Below are positions 62,375 through 64,000 of a DNA stretch of 64,000 bases, in pieces (the stretch's first letter is position 1; every line of letters begins with the position of its first letter). The position numbers and the translations under genes were made by a program. The stretch is taken from positions 4,156,389-4,220,388 of the forward strand of contig NC_035174.2 in the NCBI RefSeq assembly GCF_001659605.2, in the 5' to 3' direction. The notes beneath the pieces are model-generated. The model did not search any database. It was not told the origin of the DNA and saw nothing but the letters and a program-made list of their open reading frames with translations. This DNA is from Manihot esculenta. Taxonomy: Eukaryota > Streptophyta > Magnoliopsida > Malpighiales > Euphorbiaceae.

Positions 62375-64000
62375 CTCTACATACATACATACAACTGTTT
62401 GTAAAAGATCAAAATTTTCCGTTTTAAGTTGTGTTTTTATGCACATGGATATACACCAATACCTGAAGTTTAATCTCAGTGAATTTCGCTATTCAATACA
62501 CAAATTACACATGCAATCTCTTTTATGGATAGATCATATTTGTAAATTGAAACTCAGGCGTGGAGAAGGTAGCGGAAAACTAATTAGAAAAGCATGATTT
62601 CATATAAAATTTAGTTTTTTTAACTATTAATTATGTTAAAAACTGGTCTACTTAATTTTTTTTTATATAAATACACTTATTTTTATGCATAATTAATCGC
62701 TCTAAAAATAGTTTTCATATAAAAACAAATTTTTTTAACGTCATCCAAACAAACATCATTACAATCAATTTTGAACAACCCAATATTTTGAGAAAAATAT
62801 CGAATTTATGTATAAATGAAGTAAATTATTGTACGAAGGTTTCAATATAGCATTAGGTATGGCGTAGATAGAAGGCAAGTCCGCGGATTGGTGCTGGACG
62901 TCCCATCCTATTGAGGTTTAAGTTCAGCTGGTCGTGCGAAGATAGTTATTGTGGCATGGAAAATGATGACGCTGATCAAATTCTTAAACATAATTTTATA
63001 AAGAGAAAATATTTAATCTTATTTGAAAGATTTAAAAAGCTAAAATATAAAACGAAAACAAAACTGCATGCGGGACACACAGCTAGGCTGTGTGATTGAA
63101 GTTTTTGTCTTATGACCACGTTAGAGACTTGCAAAGCTGTGCATTTTCTTGAGAGAAATTAACATTATAAAATCCTTCTTCCCTGGAAATTAAGGTCTGG
63201 GAGGATTGAAGTTTACTCTTTCTAAGATTGCATCAATGTGGGAGTGAAAATATGACTTGATTTTTCTAATTAATAGAATTCTTCGGCATTTAAGATAAGC
63301 GTTTATTTTATTTTTCAAAGCATAATATGATAAAAACAAAATCTAACCTAAAAATTATTGTAGGAATGAATGAAGTCCCGGAAACATTTCCAGTCCATTG
63401 TATAATATTTTCCTGTCTATAGACAATAGAAGATTTCAGTCTCAGCAAATTAACTCTTAGAATACGAAATGGAGGGAATTTTTAAGGCTACGCCCCCTTG
63501 CAGCTTATGCCAATGAATTTACAAATTCCATCGCACTAATTCCGTCCAAGGGAGATTTAAGGGCGTGCTCCTTGAAGCTTCTGCTTCTGCCCATAAATTT
63601 ACAAATTCCATGGCACTGATTCCGTCAACTGTCAGACACATAGCCCTTCGTATGCATTTTAAAAAAAAAAAATTTAATTCTATTAATAAAATTTAATTTT
63701 TTTTCCATTCATAAAAAAATTTATTTATTTAGAATTAATTTAAATATAATAAAATTCAATTGAAATCTTTTATATTAAATAAATTAATAATAAAATTTAA
63801 ATTAATTTAATTTATTTATTATTATTTTTAAATTAAATATAAATTTTTATTTTTATAAATAACAATCATTTTTATGACATTCATTGAAAAAAATTATTAA
63901 TATTTTTGTAACATTTAAAATATGGATTTTACATAATTTTTTATCATTAAAAATATAAAAATTATTTTTTAAAATTAACAAAATAATCTTGTTAAGAACA
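62375..64000. other. Downstream of SAUR to window end; no gene seen
   Basis: AT-rich, with the 3' UTR of SAUR first. Contains the direct repeat at 63481-63626. No coding frame supported. Confidence 0.5.
63481..63626. repeat. Diverged direct repeat of about 70 bp
   Basis: Copies at 63481-63546 and 63556-63626 both run from TTTAAGG through AATTTACAAATTCCAT and GCACT(A/G)ATTCCGTC, with several differences in the first half. Confidence 0.75.

Noticed and set aside
1..64000. CRISPR arrays, operons, bacterial ribosome-binding sites
   Set aside because: This is plant nuclear DNA; no regularly spaced repeats of that type are present and such features do not apply.

Overview
The window is plant nuclear DNA from a eudicot. 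Genes have spliced GT-AG introns, intergenic DNA is very AT-rich and full of decayed transposons, and the products are plant-specific (clade III SWEETs, SAUR, TPD1, plant MORC, MUB, chloroplast GSA aminomutase). The SWEET10-like genes and one promoter recall Euphorbiaceae (cassava or rubber tree type). That placement is inference from memory, not a search.

Layout. Positions 1-2544 (minus) hold a DHHC protein S-acyltransferase whose 3' end lies outside the window. A tRNA-Gln(TTG) follows at 3472-3543 (minus). Three clade III SWEET sugar transporters then stand in tandem on the plus strand (5337-6697, 15372-16812, 29607-31009), each with six exons and identical splice phases. The gaps of about 8.7 and 12.8 kb between them hold a CACTA-like region with an unusual GC-rich palindromic minisatellite, two LINE endonuclease relics, a GC-rich block of unknown origin and a hAT-type element that appears to carry a captured gene piece.

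From 35 kb the window is gene-dense: MUB ubiquitin-fold protein (35001-37486, plus), GSA aminomutase (38126-40360, minus), TPD1-like secreted cysteine-rich protein (42038-43922, minus), a 20-exon MORC ATPase (46861-58257, minus) with a gypsy retroelement in intron 8, and a single-exon SAUR (61844-62374, plus). A short hAT-type MITE lies at 60305-60775.

The genes are not a pathway cluster; only the SWEET trio is a functional and evolutionary group. All exon models were built by hand from splice signals, reading-frame continuity and remembered family sequence, so exact starts and UTRs are less certain than the family calls. I saw no convincing undescribed system. The least explained structure is the 9.3-10.1 kb palindromic repeat cluster.
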